From positions 496,001 to 560,000 of the forward strand of contig NZ_BAMS01000001.1 of assembly GCF_000616095.1 (NCBI RefSeq): a DNA stretch of 64,000 bases, written 5' to 3'. Below the pieces are notes generated by a model, which did not search any database, was not told the origin of the DNA, and worked only from the letters and a program-made list of their open reading frames with translations. A program made the translations under genes and the position numbers. Positions 1 through 8,375 of the stretch are shown piece after piece (position 1 is the first letter of the stretch; each line of letters begins with the position of its first letter). This DNA comes from Sneathiella glossodoripedis JCM 23214. GTDB lineage: Bacteria > Pseudomonadota > Alphaproteobacteria > Sneathiellales > Sneathiellaceae.

Positions 1-66
1 GCTGCCAAAGCCCATGAAGATCTGGAAGGTAGAAAAACAACAGGATCCACTATTTTTACCCTGTAA
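1..66 (+). CDS. C-terminal end of a quinone oxidoreductase (partial)
   Basis: Only the last 21 codons lie in the window, ending at TAA 64-66. The residues HEDLEGRKTTGST match the usual C-terminus of zeta-crystallin-type NADPH:quinone oxidoreductases of the medium-chain dehydrogenase superfamily, where a 'DLE..KTTGK/S' tail ends the Rossmann domain. These cytosolic enzymes reduce quinones with NADPH. A strong terminator follows 17 bases after the stop, so the transcript ends here. The family call rests on this short tail alone. Confidence 0.55.
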   Translation, partial: AAKAHEDLEGRKTTGSTIFTL

Positions 67-83
67 TCAGCGGTTATCTAAAT

Positions 84-118
84 AAAAATGGCATCTCTTC
101 GCGGGGATGCCATTTTTT
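84..118 (+). terminator. Rho-independent terminator after the quinone oxidoreductase
   Basis: A perfect 12-base stem (84-95 pairing with 106-117; core ATGGCATC/GATGCCAT) closes a 10-base loop. The 3' arm ends in a run of six T on the + strand. It lies directly downstream of the stop at 66. Confidence 0.85.
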
Positions 119-126
119 ATGAAAAT

Positions 127-193
127 ATTTAACTGACAAGTTAAATTATTATAAATCAATAATTTAACTATAGTAATTACATAAATTATTACT
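127..193. repeat. AT-rich block of overlapping inverted repeats
   Basis: The 8-mer ATTTAACT occurs at 127-134 and 162-169, and its complement AGTTAAAT at 139-146. This allows two mutually exclusive hairpins: 127-134 with 139-146, or a perfect 12-base stem of 139-150 with 158-169. A further AGTAAT/ATTACT pair lies at 172-177 and 188-193. The block sits in the gene-free, very AT-rich stretch 119-239, downstream of the leftward toxin gene. It could end that transcript or be a protein-binding array; the sequence does not decide. Confidence 0.5.
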
Positions 194-239
194 AAAAATT
201 TCTGATAAAAATCCTAAAAATTTAGATATAAAATCTGAT

Positions 240-620
240 CTAGAGCGGAATTGATTTTTGTTGAAAGAATCCAATAAGTGACTTTTCATTCATGCCACCT
301 TTAGCGATGGAAGAAAAAAGTTTGAGAATATCGTCATTGGTCAAATCAAGCAAAAAGCCGTTTCGCCGTAATGTCATCATAACGAGTAGAATCGCCAGAG
401 AAGCATTTCCTTTGCTGGCAGGCTGTTCGGAAATAACGCCAGTGAACAGAGACAAAACCACTTCAAAAATATCTGAGCTGGATTTTGAGGTAACCATCAT
501 TCTCGGCCAGGCAAGTGCAGCCCGAATTTTGACATCATCAATCTGGCAATCACCATCCCCAAAATCCGAGGATAACCTTCTATAGGTTTCGCGAATAACG
601 GCTCGAGTTGGTAGATGCAT
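240..620 (-). CDS. Doc-like (death-on-curing/Fic fold) protein with degenerate active site
   Basis: This 126-residue protein has the length and helical pattern of Doc toxins: a 'KIRAALAWPR' segment at 31-40 like the Doc 'LLESALARPQ', then 'DIFEVVLSL' and 'LVMMTLRRNGF' helices flanking the motif position. Doc proteins of the Fic superfamily phosphorylate EF-Tu using an HxFx(D/E)(A/G)NKR loop. Here that loop reads QPASKGNAS (66-74): the catalytic His, Phe, acidic and Lys-Arg positions are all replaced and only Gly-Asn remain. The gene starts 8 bases after an AbrB-type antitoxin gene and must be co-transcribed with it. Either this is a non-catalytic relative kept for another role, or the pair is decaying. 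The family call is by pattern and not certain. Confidence 0.6.
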   Translation of the reverse strand: MHLPTRAVIRETYRRLSSDFGDGDCQIDDVKIRAALAWPRMMVTSKSSSDIFEVVLSLFTGVISEQPASKGNASLAILLVMMTLRRNGFLLDLTNDDILKLFSSIAKGGMNEKSLIGFFQQKSIPL

Positions 621-628
621 AAAATCCC

Positions 629-874
629 CTATTTGAAGAGCCGTTTGAGTGAAGGGCGGTAATGAGTTTCAATTGGCTCATAAAGAGCCATGAACTCATC
701 AAACTCAGGATCGATTTTTCGAACCTGCAGGCCATCTCCTTCAATTTTAACTCGCAAAGTATCCCCTATTTCATAGCCAAGATGGCGCAGAAACTCAGCC
801 GGAATAGTCACGCCCGCTGCACTTCCCGTCTTTCTGAGTTTGGTCTCGAAAGGCTCAAGGTCTTTTTTAACCAT
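629..874 (-). CDS. AbrB/MazE-family antitoxin
   Basis: This is an 81-residue protein with an N-terminal SpoVT/AbrB swapped-hairpin DNA-binding domain at about 8-52 (LRKTGSAAGVTIPAEFL, then GDTLRVKIEGDGLQV). An acidic and aromatic tail follows (DEFMALYEPIETHY), the kind of segment that wraps a partner toxin. It lies immediately upstream of the Doc-like gene in the same direction, the usual antitoxin-first order. AbrB-type antitoxins bind palindromes in their own promoter, and a perfect 18-base palindrome lies 36 bases upstream. The role as antitoxin and autorepressor is inferred from family and context. Confidence 0.75.
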   Translation of the reverse strand: MVKKDLEPFETKLRKTGSAAGVTIPAEFLRHLGYEIGDTLRVKIEGDGLQVRKIDPEFDEFMALYEPIETHYRPSLKRLFK

Positions 875-909
875 AAAAAATAACCTGTAATATCAGATGT
901 CTATACAAG

Positions 910-927
910 TAATAACATATGTTATTA
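910..927. promoter_or_regulatory. Perfect 18-bp palindrome, candidate operator of the toxin-antitoxin pair
   Basis: TAATAACATATGTTATTA reads identically on both strands. It sits 36 bases in front of the antitoxin ATG, where an autoregulatory site of an AbrB-family dimer would be expected. Binding itself is inference. Confidence 0.55.
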
Positions 928-962
928 TTAATTCTAAGGATTAAATCAAATGCCAGAAATAC

Positions 963-994
963 AAAAAAAGCGCCACCTGGTGAGGTAGCGCTTT
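963..994 (-). terminator. Terminator downstream of rho
   Basis: Arms 967-978 and 983-994 pair over 12 bases with one mismatch, around a four-base loop. The + strand A-run at 963-969 becomes the T-run of the leftward transcript, so it ends the hem-rho transcription unit. It also separates that unit from the toxin-antitoxin promoter. Confidence 0.8.
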
Positions 995-1018
995 AATGAA
1001 GGATATCATTTTAACCCA

Positions 1019-2275
1019 TCAGGTATTCATTGAATCAAAGAAGTCGTCATTTGTTTTGCTTGTCCGCAATTTATCGAGCAGGAATTCCATTGCATCCGTT
1101 GTTCCCATTGGGTTAAGGATACGGCGCAGAACCCACATTTTCTGCAAGGTGGCTTTATCCACAAGCAATTCTTCTTTTCGGGTACCTGACTTGGTAATAT
1201 CAATAGCCGGGAACACACGTTTATCAGAAAGTTTGCGATCAAGAATAATTTCAGAGTTACCTGTTCCTTTGAATTCTTCAAAGATAACTTCATCCATTCT
1301 TGAACCTGTATCGATAAGAGCTGTCGCAACAATAGTTAGCGATCCGCCTTCCTCGATATTACGGGCAGCACCAAAGAAACGTTTAGGTCGCTGCAATGCA
1401 TTTGCATCAACACCACCGGTCAAAACCTTACCACTGGATGGAACAACTGTGTTATAGGCGCGGGCCAACCGGGTAATACTGTCCAAAAGAATAACCACGT
1501 CACGTTTATGCTCCACCAGACGCTTGGCTTTCTCAATCACCATTTCTGCAACCTGAACATGGCGGGCTGCTGGCTCGTCAAAGGTAGAGGAGATAACCTC
1601 ACCTTTTACTGATCGCTTCATGTCCGTCACCTCTTCGGGGCGCTCATCAATCAGAAGGACAATCAGATAGACTTCGGGATTATTGGTTGTAATGGAGTTG
1701 GCGATATTCTGAAGAAGAACCGTTTTACCGGTACGCGGGGGTGCAACAATCAATGCACGCTGCCCTTTACCTTGCGGGGAAACCAGATCAATTACTCGGG
1801 CAGAACTGATTTCTTTTGTTGGATCTGGTGTTTCAAGCTTGATCCGTTCATCAGGATAAAGCGGTGTCAGGTTATCAAAATTGATTTTATGGCGCGCTTT
1901 TTCCGGCTCTTCGAAATTAATCTGCTGCACTTTAAGAAGTGCAAAATATCTCTCCCCATCCTTGGGACTGCGAATTTGTCCCTCTACCGTGTCCCCTGTT
2001 CGCAAGGAAAATTTGCGAATTTGACTGGGAGAGACATAAATATCATCAGGTCCCGCCAAATAGTTTGCATCTGGTGACCGAAGGAAACCGAAACCATCCT
2101 GAAGGATTTCAAGAACACCGCCGCCGGTTATCTCAACGCCATTTTCAGCTTCATGCTTAAGAATGGAAAACAGAAGTTCCTGTTTACGCATTGTAGAAGC
2201 ATTTTCAATATCAAGGGCTTCTGCTGCTGCGAGAAGCTCAGGGGGGGTTTTCTTTTTAAGTTCTTGAAGATTCAT
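1019..2275 (-). CDS. rho: Transcription termination factor Rho
   Basis: Rho is a hexameric RNA-dependent ATPase that ends transcription in the cytosol. The 418-residue length is typical. The Rho N-terminal helical domain spans about 1-45. The cold-shock RNA-binding fold follows with GFGFLR at 61-66, and Walker A is APPRTGKT at 178-185. The Walker B strand ([16 protein letters not shown]) and the R-loop region with GGVDANAL and RRFFGAARN-like residues are also present. It is the last gene of the leftward hemE-hemH-hemJ-rho cluster, an order conserved in many alphaproteobacteria. About 240 bases separate it from hemJ, so it may also have its own promoter or leader, but no clear site was seen there. 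Confidence 0.97.
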   Translation of the reverse strand: MNLQELKKKTPPELLAAAEALDIENASTMRKQELLFSILKHEAENGVEITGGGVLEILQDGFGFLRSPDANYLAGPDDIYVSPSQIRKFSLRTGDTVEGQIRSPKDGERYFALLKVQQINFEEPEKARHKINFDNLTPLYPDERIKLETPDPTKEISSARVIDLVSPQGKGQRALIVAPPRTGKTVLLQNIANSITTNNPEVYLIVLLIDERPEEVTDMKRSVKGEVISSTFDEPAARHVQVAEMVIEKAKRLVEHKRDVVILLDSITRLARAYNTVVPSSGKVLTGGVDANALQRPKRFFGAARNIEEGGSLTIVATALIDTGSRMDEVIFEEFKGTGNSEIILDRKLSDKRVFPAIDITKSGTRKEELLVDKATLQKMWVLRRILNPMGTTDAMEFLLDKLRTSKTNDDFFDSMNT

Positions 2276-2515
2276 GTAAATCTCTAAAGATATATAATAA
2301 TTTGAATACGGAAGAAGTCAGTTGATGTTACTTTAGTGGGAAGTAATGCGCTAACTAGCGATCAATCTGTTTCGATTTTGAGGGACTAAGTGAGTTAAGT
2401 CTCAGTTCCCAGTCGCAAGAGAAGCGCGACCGGTTGAGATAAAGAAATGCCAGCATATGACATTTAAGTCAACAGTCTAAAATGCGTAACACCCCGAAAA
2501 TACGCCTTTTTTATG

Positions 2516-2965
2516 CTAAAATGGCTTGGCAACGACCATAATGACAATGATTATCATCAAAATAGTCGGAAACTCATTTGCGAACCTATAAAACTTTGCC
2601 GGACGTGTATTTTCATCGCGCTCAAACTCTTTTCGCCATTTTGACAGAGATCCATGAAAACCGCCCATCAGGAAAATTGCCGCAAGTTTGACCCATATCC
2701 AACCGGAAGACCAATCCACAATTCCCGGAATTGACAAAAGTATTCCCCCAAAAATGAAGGTCATTATCATGGCAGGATTAATAATCCCACGCAGCAAACG
2801 ACGTTCCATCACTTTAAAGGTTTCTGATTGGACAGATCCTGTTTCGGCATCGCAATGATATATGTAAAGCCTTGGTAAATAGAGCATTCCCGCCATCCAG
2901 GCGATTACTGAAATAATGTGAAATGCTTTTATCCACAGATAGTTATCGCTTAAAAAATCCATCAT
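2516..2965 (-). CDS. hemJ: Protoporphyrinogen IX oxidase HemJ
   Basis: HemJ is the oxygen-independent membrane protoporphyrinogen oxidase that replaces HemG/HemY in most alphaproteobacteria. The 149-residue protein has about four hydrophobic helices. The conserved N-terminal segment WIKAFHIISVIAWMAG carries the family His, and YLPRLYIYH follows. The first codon overlaps the hemH stop in an ATGA arrangement, and a second Met follows at once, so the start is 2965 or 2962. Its product feeds directly into ferrochelatase, encoded just upstream. Confidence 0.93.
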   Translation of the reverse strand: MMDFLSDNYLWIKAFHIISVIAWMAGMLYLPRLYIYHCDAETGSVQSETFKVMERRLLRGIINPAMIMTFIFGGILLSIPGIVDWSSGWIWVKLAAIFLMGGFHGSLSKWRKEFERDENTRPAKFYRFANEFPTILMIIIVIMVVAKPF

Positions 2966-4011
2966 CGCTGGACGCCCCTCAATAATATATTACCGGCAAA
3001 GACATCCTCCTGCCCCCGCAGGACAGATAATTTTGCTTCATTACTCGCAATTTGACCTGATTGCCGTTTGCGAACCAGGTTCGCAAGGGCTTCTACAAAT
3101 TTTTCATTGATCGTGACAGTGGGAACGCGCTCGTACCTGGGAACACCTGCTTCTTTCGCAAGTTCACCATATTCGATATCCAGCTCAACCAAAGTTTCAG
3201 AATGTTCGGATACAAAAGCAACCGGGATCACCAGCAGGGGCTGACCTTCACTGCCAGCTTTCCTTATTTCCTCTTCAGTGTCAGGGCCAATCCATTCAAG
3301 CGGACCCACGCGGCTTTGATAACATACCTGATGAGAAAGATCAGGACGGTTTAACCGCGCAATGATCGCTGCTACTGATTTCTCCACCTGATCCGGATAG
3401 GGATCACCAGCATCAACTATCTTTTTGGGCAACCCATGAGCTGAAAACAGAAGCTTGGGATTAACATCCTTCATTTGCGACAGTTTATCTGAAATCAAGG
3501 CTGCATATGCTTTGGCAAATCCATCTTCGGCCGGATAACAACAAATTGTGCTATGAACCGCTTTCAAGCCCTGTTTCTTGGCCTGTTCATGCCATTCTTT
3601 AACCGATGAAGCCGTCGTCGTTGTCGAAAACTGCGGGTATAACGGCAGAAGAATAACCTCCTCAGGATCATAGGCGATTACTTCTCTCACAGTCGCCTCA
3701 GCACGCGGATGCCAGTAGCGCATGGCGATGAAAACCCGATATTCATCTTCATCTGTGGATAGGGAAGCCTGCAGAGCCTGCTGCTGAGACTGTGTTTGTT
3801 CCAGCAAAGGAGATTTACCTCCCAAATGAGCATAAATTTCCCGAGCAGTAGGTCCACGGCGCCATGAAATCAGCTTTGCCACCAGAAATCGAAATGGATT
3901 TGGCAAACCGATAATTGCGGGATCATTGAACAAATTGAATAGAAAGGGTTCAACCGACTGCGGAGCATCCGGTCCTCCCAAATTAAACAATATGACTGCT
4001 TTTTTGCTCAA
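2962..4011 (-). CDS. hemH: Ferrochelatase
   Basis: Ferrochelatase inserts ferrous iron into protoporphyrin IX, the last step of haem synthesis. The 349-residue protein starts with the family signature NLGGPD, and the metal-site histidine lies in FSAHGLP (H192). The acidic helix motif PVAFVSEHSETLVELDIEY follows at 263-281. The only in-frame initiators before an upstream stop are TTG at 4011 and CTG at 4017, and TTG is chosen. The gene begins 18 bases after the restored hemE stop and overlaps hemJ by four bases, so the three are one translationally linked operon. Confidence 0.95.
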   Translation of the reverse strand: MSKKAVILFNLGGPDAPQSVEPFLFNLFNDPAIIGLPNPFRFLVAKLISWRRGPTAREIYAHLGGKSPLLEQTQSQQQALQASLSTDEDEYRVFIAMRYWHPRAEATVREVIAYDPEEVILLPLYPQFSTTTTASSVKEWHEQAKKQGLKAVHSTICCYPAEDGFAKAYAALISDKLSQMKDVNPKLLFSAHGLPKKIVDAGDPYPDQVEKSVAAIIARLNRPDLSHQVCYQSRVGPLEWIGPDTEEEIRKAGSEGQPLLVIPVAFVSEHSETLVELDIEYGELAKEAGVPRYERVPTVTINEKFVEALANLVRKRQSGQIASNEAKLSVLRGQEDVFAGNILLRGVQR

Positions 4012-4029
4012 ACCCAGATGCCCTTTCTG

Positions 4030-5076
4030 TTAGCCGTTTTTCCAATCCTGAACGATTTTTGCCAAAAGTTCGACATTCTCAGGTGGTGTTTGCGGAATAA
4101 TTCCATGACCCAGATTAAAAATATGAGACCCGCCTGAGAATTTTCGAAGGATATGATGAATGCGGCTCACCATGCATCTCCGCCGGCAACAAGGAGGATC
4201 GGATCCAGATTCCCCTGCACTGTTACTATTGGCTGAATTTCTCGAGCTGCCCAGTCAAGCGAAACCGATGTATCAAGACTAACCGCAGTTACGCCAGTTT
4301 TCTCCACAAATTCAAGGAGATTCCCGCCAACACCTTTTGGAAAACCGATTACGGGAAAATCTGGATATTTAGCTCTGATTGCGGTGACAATTTTTGCCGT
4401 CGGCTGGGTTACCCATCGTTCAAATTTATCGTCAGGCAAAACACCGGCCCATGTATCAAAAATCTGAACTGCTTCAGCGCCAGCTTCTATCTGTTTGATC
4501 AGATATTCAATTGTCGCCTGAACCAGTAATTCGATCAGCTGATCAAAACCTTCTGGATCTGAATAGGCCCATTTTTTGGTTTCCACATAATCTTTAGAGC
4601 CACGACCTTCCACCATATAGGTCGCTACGGTCCAGGGAGCGCCAGCAAAGCCGATTAGGGAACAATGCGAGGGAATGGAGCCGCTCAATCGATTAACGGT
4701 CTCATAGACCGGATTAAGACGATTGTGAAGATTATCAAAAGTCAGTTTTGAAAGTTCTTTTGCCGAGCGAACGGGATCTAGTACTGGTCCTTCACCTTCT
4801 TTATAGGCAAGAGGCTGTCCCAATGCATCAGGAATAAGCAGAATATCGGCAAATAAAATGGCTGCATCCATGTCATATCGACGAAGAGGTTGCAAAGTGA
4901 CTTCTTCTGCTAGTGATGGATTATAGCATAGATCCAGAAACGACCCTGCATCAGCTCTTGTTTGGCGATATTCGGGTAGATATCGTCCAGCTTGTCTCAT
5001 GAGCCAAAAAGGAGGCCTGTCGAGTTTTTCCTGTCGCAAGGCTTTCAAAAATCTTTTGGCGGGTTTAGCTGACACG
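4030..5076 (-). CDS. hemE: Uroporphyrinogen decarboxylase, frame broken near the 3' end
   Basis: HemE decarboxylates uroporphyrinogen III to coproporphyrinogen III. The N-terminal signature [13 protein letters not shown], the GFAGAPWT motif and FDTWAG are intact. The GTG at 5076 is the best start because GAGGAAGG lies eight bases upstream; a TTG at 5093 has no good site. At 4167-4174 the frame runs into TGA after GGDAW. The true C-terminus continues in the next frame ([24 protein letters not shown]..., ending at TAA 4030-4032). One extra A in GCATGG would restore a normal protein of about 348 residues. The lost part holds the conserved NLGHGI segment, so the split form would be dead. A single-base sequencing deletion is more likely than a real mutation in this gene. 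Confidence 0.9.
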
Positions 5077-5093
5077 TAACTTGCCTTCCTCAA

Positions 5094-5475
5094 AAAGTTA
5101 TCCCTTCCAATATATATTTATAAAAGAAGGTAGTTGTTGTTGTTTATCCCTGTGGATAATGGGGATACTGATTCATGCACAGTATTACCCTAAAAACTGT
5201 GGAAAAAACATGTGCTTTTCTGACGCATGGGATAACTACGGTATAGCTGCGTTTTTCGATCACCTTAATTATGGGGATAATGGGGATAACTTTGAAAAGT
5301 TAGAGCAGTAAATTGGATATCCCCGATTTTCAAAAGAGCTGTATTGAGTTGTCCAGACGTGTACAGGGAAATTGTAAAGTCAGGAATGGAAAAGAGTAAA
5401 GTTTCTGGAAGTGCCAATTGGCTCATGTTATCCCTGTTATTCACATTATCCACAGGCTGATCGGGACAGGTATTT
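5094..5475. other. Chromosomal replication origin oriC
   Basis: This 380-base gap has no gene and lies between hemE and a ppsR (RP001-type) gene, the position of oriC in Caulobacter and Rickettsia. It holds perfect DnaA boxes TGTGGATAA (5151-5159) and TTATCCACA (5446-5454), and TTATTCACA at 5437-5445, which fits TTATNCACA. Weaker 9-mers lie at 5160-5168 (TGGGGATAC), 5199-5207, 5272-5280 and 5281-5289 (TGGGGATAA twice) and 5428-5436 (TTATCCCTG). Many abut with no spacer. An AT-rich stretch at about 5109-5125 could be the unwinding element. No TTAA-N7-TTAA CtrA site was found inside it. Confidence 0.88.
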
Positions 5476-6294
5476 ATGACAGAGCTACATCTTCATTTGG
5501 TATCGGATTCAACGGGTGAAACCCTGCAGTCAATTACGACTGCAGCTCTTGTTCAATTTGATGCTGTTGAACCAGTTGAGCATGTCTGGTCTATGACCCG
5601 GACCATCCGTCAATTAGATGATATCCTTGATTCCATTCAGAAAAATCCCGGCCTTGTCATGTTTACCCTGGTCAATAAGGAGATGCGCCAAACCCTTGAA
5701 AAAGGGTGCCGGAAATTAAAAGTTCCCTGTATATCCATTCTTGATCCAGTGATGGCATCGCTATCACAGTATCTTGGTCAGGAAAGCCGTGGTTTACCGG
5801 GCCGTCAGCATATGCTTGATCAGCAGTATTTTGCGCGAATTGAAGCCTTGAATTATACGTTAGCCCATGATGACGGGCAAATGCCTGATGGCTTGGAAGA
5901 TGCGGATATTGTACTGGTTGGGGTTTCCAGAACGTCAAAAACACCGACCTCATTTTATCTGTCACACAGAGGGATCAAAACAGCAAATATTCCAATCGTT
6001 GTTGGTTGTCCATTGCCCCCACAGCTTTTCGAGCTGAAACGTCCTTTTATTGTAGGTTTGACATCCAGTCCGGATCGATTGTCACAAATTCGAAAAAACA
6101 GGCTGCTTTCCTTAAAAGAAACTAACGAGACAGATTATGTGGATCTGGACCAAATAAAAGAAGAAGTCTTACAGGCACGCAAATTATGTACAAAGCATGG
6201 CTGGCCGATTATTGATGTAACGCGCAGATCGGTTGAAGAAACTGCAGCGCAGATCATAACTCTTTATAACAAGCGGTTCAGTAAACAGGATTAA
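5476..6294 (+). CDS. ppsR: PEP synthase/pyruvate phosphate dikinase regulatory protein
   Basis: This 272-residue protein of the DUF299 (RP001) family is a bifunctional kinase/pyrophosphorylase that uses ADP to inactivate, and phosphate to reactivate, PEP synthase or PPDK. The family start HLVSDSTGET (7-16) and the P-loop GVSRTSKT (149-156) are present. It is the first gene rightward from oriC. An operon ppsR-maf-aroE-coaE-dnaQ follows with short gaps or overlaps, as in many alphaproteobacteria. Whether its target is PpsA or PpdK cannot be told from the sequence. Confidence 0.92.
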   Translation: MTELHLHLVSDSTGETLQSITTAALVQFDAVEPVEHVWSMTRTIRQLDDILDSIQKNPGLVMFTLVNKEMRQTLEKGCRKLKVPCISILDPVMASLSQYLGQESRGLPGRQHMLDQQYFARIEALNYTLAHDDGQMPDGLEDADIVLVGVSRTSKTPTSFYLSHRGIKTANIPIVVGCPLPPQLFELKRPFIVGLTSSPDRLSQIRKNRLLSLKETNETDYVDLDQIKEEVLQARKLCTKHGWPIIDVTRRSVEETAAQIITLYNKRFSKQD

Positions 6295-6304
6295 GGCAGG
6301 AGTA

Positions 6305-6916
6305 ATGGTTCAGGATCCGATACCGGGATTAATTCTGGCGTCTCAAAGTCAGTCCAGACGTGACTTGCTGAAAAATGCGGGTTTAACATTTGAAGCTATT
6401 GCGGCAAAGGTTGACGAAAGTGAAATGAAACTTTCCCTGCAGGCAGCAGGAGCAAGTGCAACTGATACAGCAATTGCACTCGCTGAATTGAAAGCCTTGA
6501 AAATTTCAAAGGATTATCCTGAGCATCTGGTAATCGGCGCTGACCAGATGCTGGAATGCAACGGTGTCTGGTTTGACAAGCCAGTTGATATGAGCCATGC
6601 GAGGGCTCATTTATCGAGTTTAAGAGGGAAAACCCATCATCTTCAAAATGCAGTCTGCGTGGCAAAATCGAACACAATTATCTGGCATTTTTCAAATACC
6701 GCCAGCCTGCAGGTTCGCCAGTTTTCTGAAGATTTTCTGGATGAGTATCTGGAAACTGCTGGTGAGGGAATTTTATCCTCAGTCGGAGCCTATCAGCTTG
6801 AAGGTCTGGGAGCTCAGCTTTTTAACAGGGTTGAGGGTGACTTTTTTTCCATTCTGGGTCTTCCCCTACTCCCGCTTATTGATTTTCTTCGTGGACACAA
6901 GGTTGTAGCTTCATGA
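6305..6916 (+). CDS. maf: Maf-family nucleoside triphosphate pyrophosphatase
   Basis: Maf proteins hydrolyse non-canonical or canonical NTPs to NMP and pyrophosphate, guarding against misincorporation. The 203-residue length is normal. The N-terminal loop LASQSQSRRDLL carries the substrate-binding Ser and Arg, and the GADQMLE segment has the catalytic acid. The C-terminus overlaps aroE by four bases (ATGA). Subfamily specificity (dTTP/UTP versus m7GTP) is not assigned. Confidence 0.9.
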   Translation: MVQDPIPGLILASQSQSRRDLLKNAGLTFEAIAAKVDESEMKLSLQAAGASATDTAIALAELKALKISKDYPEHLVIGADQMLECNGVWFDKPVDMSHARAHLSSLRGKTHHLQNAVCVAKSNTIIWHFSNTASLQVRQFSEDFLDEYLETAGEGILSSVGAYQLEGLGAQLFNRVEGDFFSILGLPLLPLIDFLRGHKVVAS

Positions 6917-7773
6917 CATTATGTGCAGGCGTAATGGGATTTCCCATCTCTCATTCCATGTCACCCAGACTGCATGGTTACTGGATAAAAAAATATGCGC
7001 TGGACGCCAGTTATCAGGCTTTTGAAGTAAGACCCGAAGAGTTGATGAGTAAAATCTCATCATTGATCGAAAGAGAAAATTTACCAAAAGATGCCCGATT
7101 TAGAGGTTGTAATCTGACGATACCGCTGAAAGAGATTATTATTGATCAGATTGATGAGCTTGAAGATGCGGCTAAAATAATCGGAGCTGTCAATACGGTT
7201 ATTATTGGAGATGAAGGTCAGTTAATTGGCCGTAATACGGATTGGATTGGTTTTACCGACAGTCTGGCTGAACGGGTTGACTTAAATCGGTTTAAGTCTT
7301 CAAAAGCCCTTGTTCTGGGTGCTGGAGGGGCCGCCAGAGGAATTATATATGCGCTTGAAAAAAGCGGGTTTTCCAAAATCTATCTGACAAATAGAACATT
7401 GTTGCGGGCCGAAGCACTGGCAAAAGAATTTTCGCAGTTTCCCATTGAGGTTATTAGGTGGGAGGATCGCGCCAAAAACCTTGGGAATATTGACCTTCTG
7501 GTGAATACAACAAGCCTTGGTATGAGTGGTCAACAGCGCTTGGAAATGCCGCTTGAGGGTCTTCAAAAAGAAGCCGTTGTGACGGATATAGTGTATTCCC
7601 CCCTTGAAACTGAACTGTTGAAATCAGCAAAGGAGCGTGGACATATTACTATTGATGGTCTTGGGATGCTGCTTCATCAGGCAAAAGCAGGATTTGAGGC
7701 CTGGTTTGGAACACGTCCAGAGGTTGATACGAATTTGAGAGCCTATGTATTAGAAGGGTTGGGACAAAAATGA
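6913..7773 (+). CDS. aroE: Shikimate dehydrogenase
   Basis: AroE reduces 3-dehydroshikimate to shikimate with NADPH in aromatic amino acid synthesis. The substrate site GFPISHSMSPRLHG (9-22), the catalytic lysine in LTIPLK (K73) and aspartate in GRNTD (D110) are all present. The NADP-binding loop is LGAGGAARGI, followed by NRT (the 2'-phosphate site). The C-terminal GLGMLLHQA motif is intact. The gene overlaps maf and coaE by four bases each, so translation is probably coupled. Confidence 0.95.
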   Translation: MTLCAGVMGFPISHSMSPRLHGYWIKKYALDASYQAFEVRPEELMSKISSLIERENLPKDARFRGCNLTIPLKEIIIDQIDELEDAAKIIGAVNTVIIGDEGQLIGRNTDWIGFTDSLAERVDLNRFKSSKALVLGAGGAARGIIYALEKSGFSKIYLTNRTLLRAEALAKEFSQFPIEVIRWEDRAKNLGNIDLLVNTTSLGMSGQQRLEMPLEGLQKEAVVTDIVYSPLETELLKSAKERGHITIDGLGMLLHQAKAGFEAWFGTRPEVDTNLRAYVLEGLGQK

Positions 7774-8375
7774 TAAAAATAATAGGTCTGACCGGATCCA
7801 TTGGAATGGGTAAATCAACGGTAGGCGTAATGTTTCGCGAAGAAGGTATTCCTGTCTATAACGCGGATGCAGAGGTTCACAAATTTTATCAGGTTGGAGG
7901 ACAGGCAGTAGAGCCTATTTCAAAACTGTTCCCCGAGGCTGTTATAGATGGCCGGGTTGATCGTCCCACTTTAAGCAAGCTGGTTCTGGGTGATGATAGT
8001 GCTATAAAAAAACTGGAAGCTATTGTTCATCCAATGGTGGGCGCCCATCGAGCAGAGTTTTTACAAAAAGCGGAGCAGGATGGGCATGATATGGTTATTT
8101 TGGATGTACCATTGATTTTTGAAACTGGCGGTGAGAAAAATTTCCACAAGATTGTAGTGGTCAGTGCACCTGCTCAGATGCAACGGGACAGAGTTCTTGT
8201 CAGAGATGATATGTCGGCAGAAAAGTTTGAATCTATTCTGGCACGGCAGGTACCTGATGCACAGAAACGAGAACTTGCTGATTACGTGATTGATACAGGC
8301 TTACCGATGGAAGAGACACGTAAACAAGTTCAGGATTTGATTAGAGAGTTACGGGAAGAAGCTGCTCATGCGTGA
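7770..8375 (+). CDS. coaE: Dephospho-CoA kinase
   Basis: CoaE phosphorylates the 3' hydroxyl of dephospho-CoA, the last step of coenzyme A synthesis. The P-loop GSIGMGKS lies at 9-16, and DADAEVH-like residues (YNADAEVHK) form the CoA site. The LDVPLIFE motif is characteristic. At 201 residues it has the usual length. It overlaps aroE by four bases and dnaQ by eight. Confidence 0.95.
   Translation: MIKIIGLTGSIGMGKSTVGVMFREEGIPVYNADAEVHKFYQVGGQAVEPISKLFPEAVIDGRVDRPTLSKLVLGDDSAIKKLEAIVHPMVGAHRAEFLQKAEQDGHDMVILDVPLIFETGGEKNFHKIVVVSAPAQMQRDRVLVRDDMSAEKFESILARQVPDAQKRELADYVIDTGLPMEETRKQVQDLIRELREEAAHA

Noticed and set aside
5094-5475. CtrA sites inside oriC, as in Caulobacter
   Set aside because: No TTAA-N7-TTAA match was found in the gap, only DnaA-type 9-mers.
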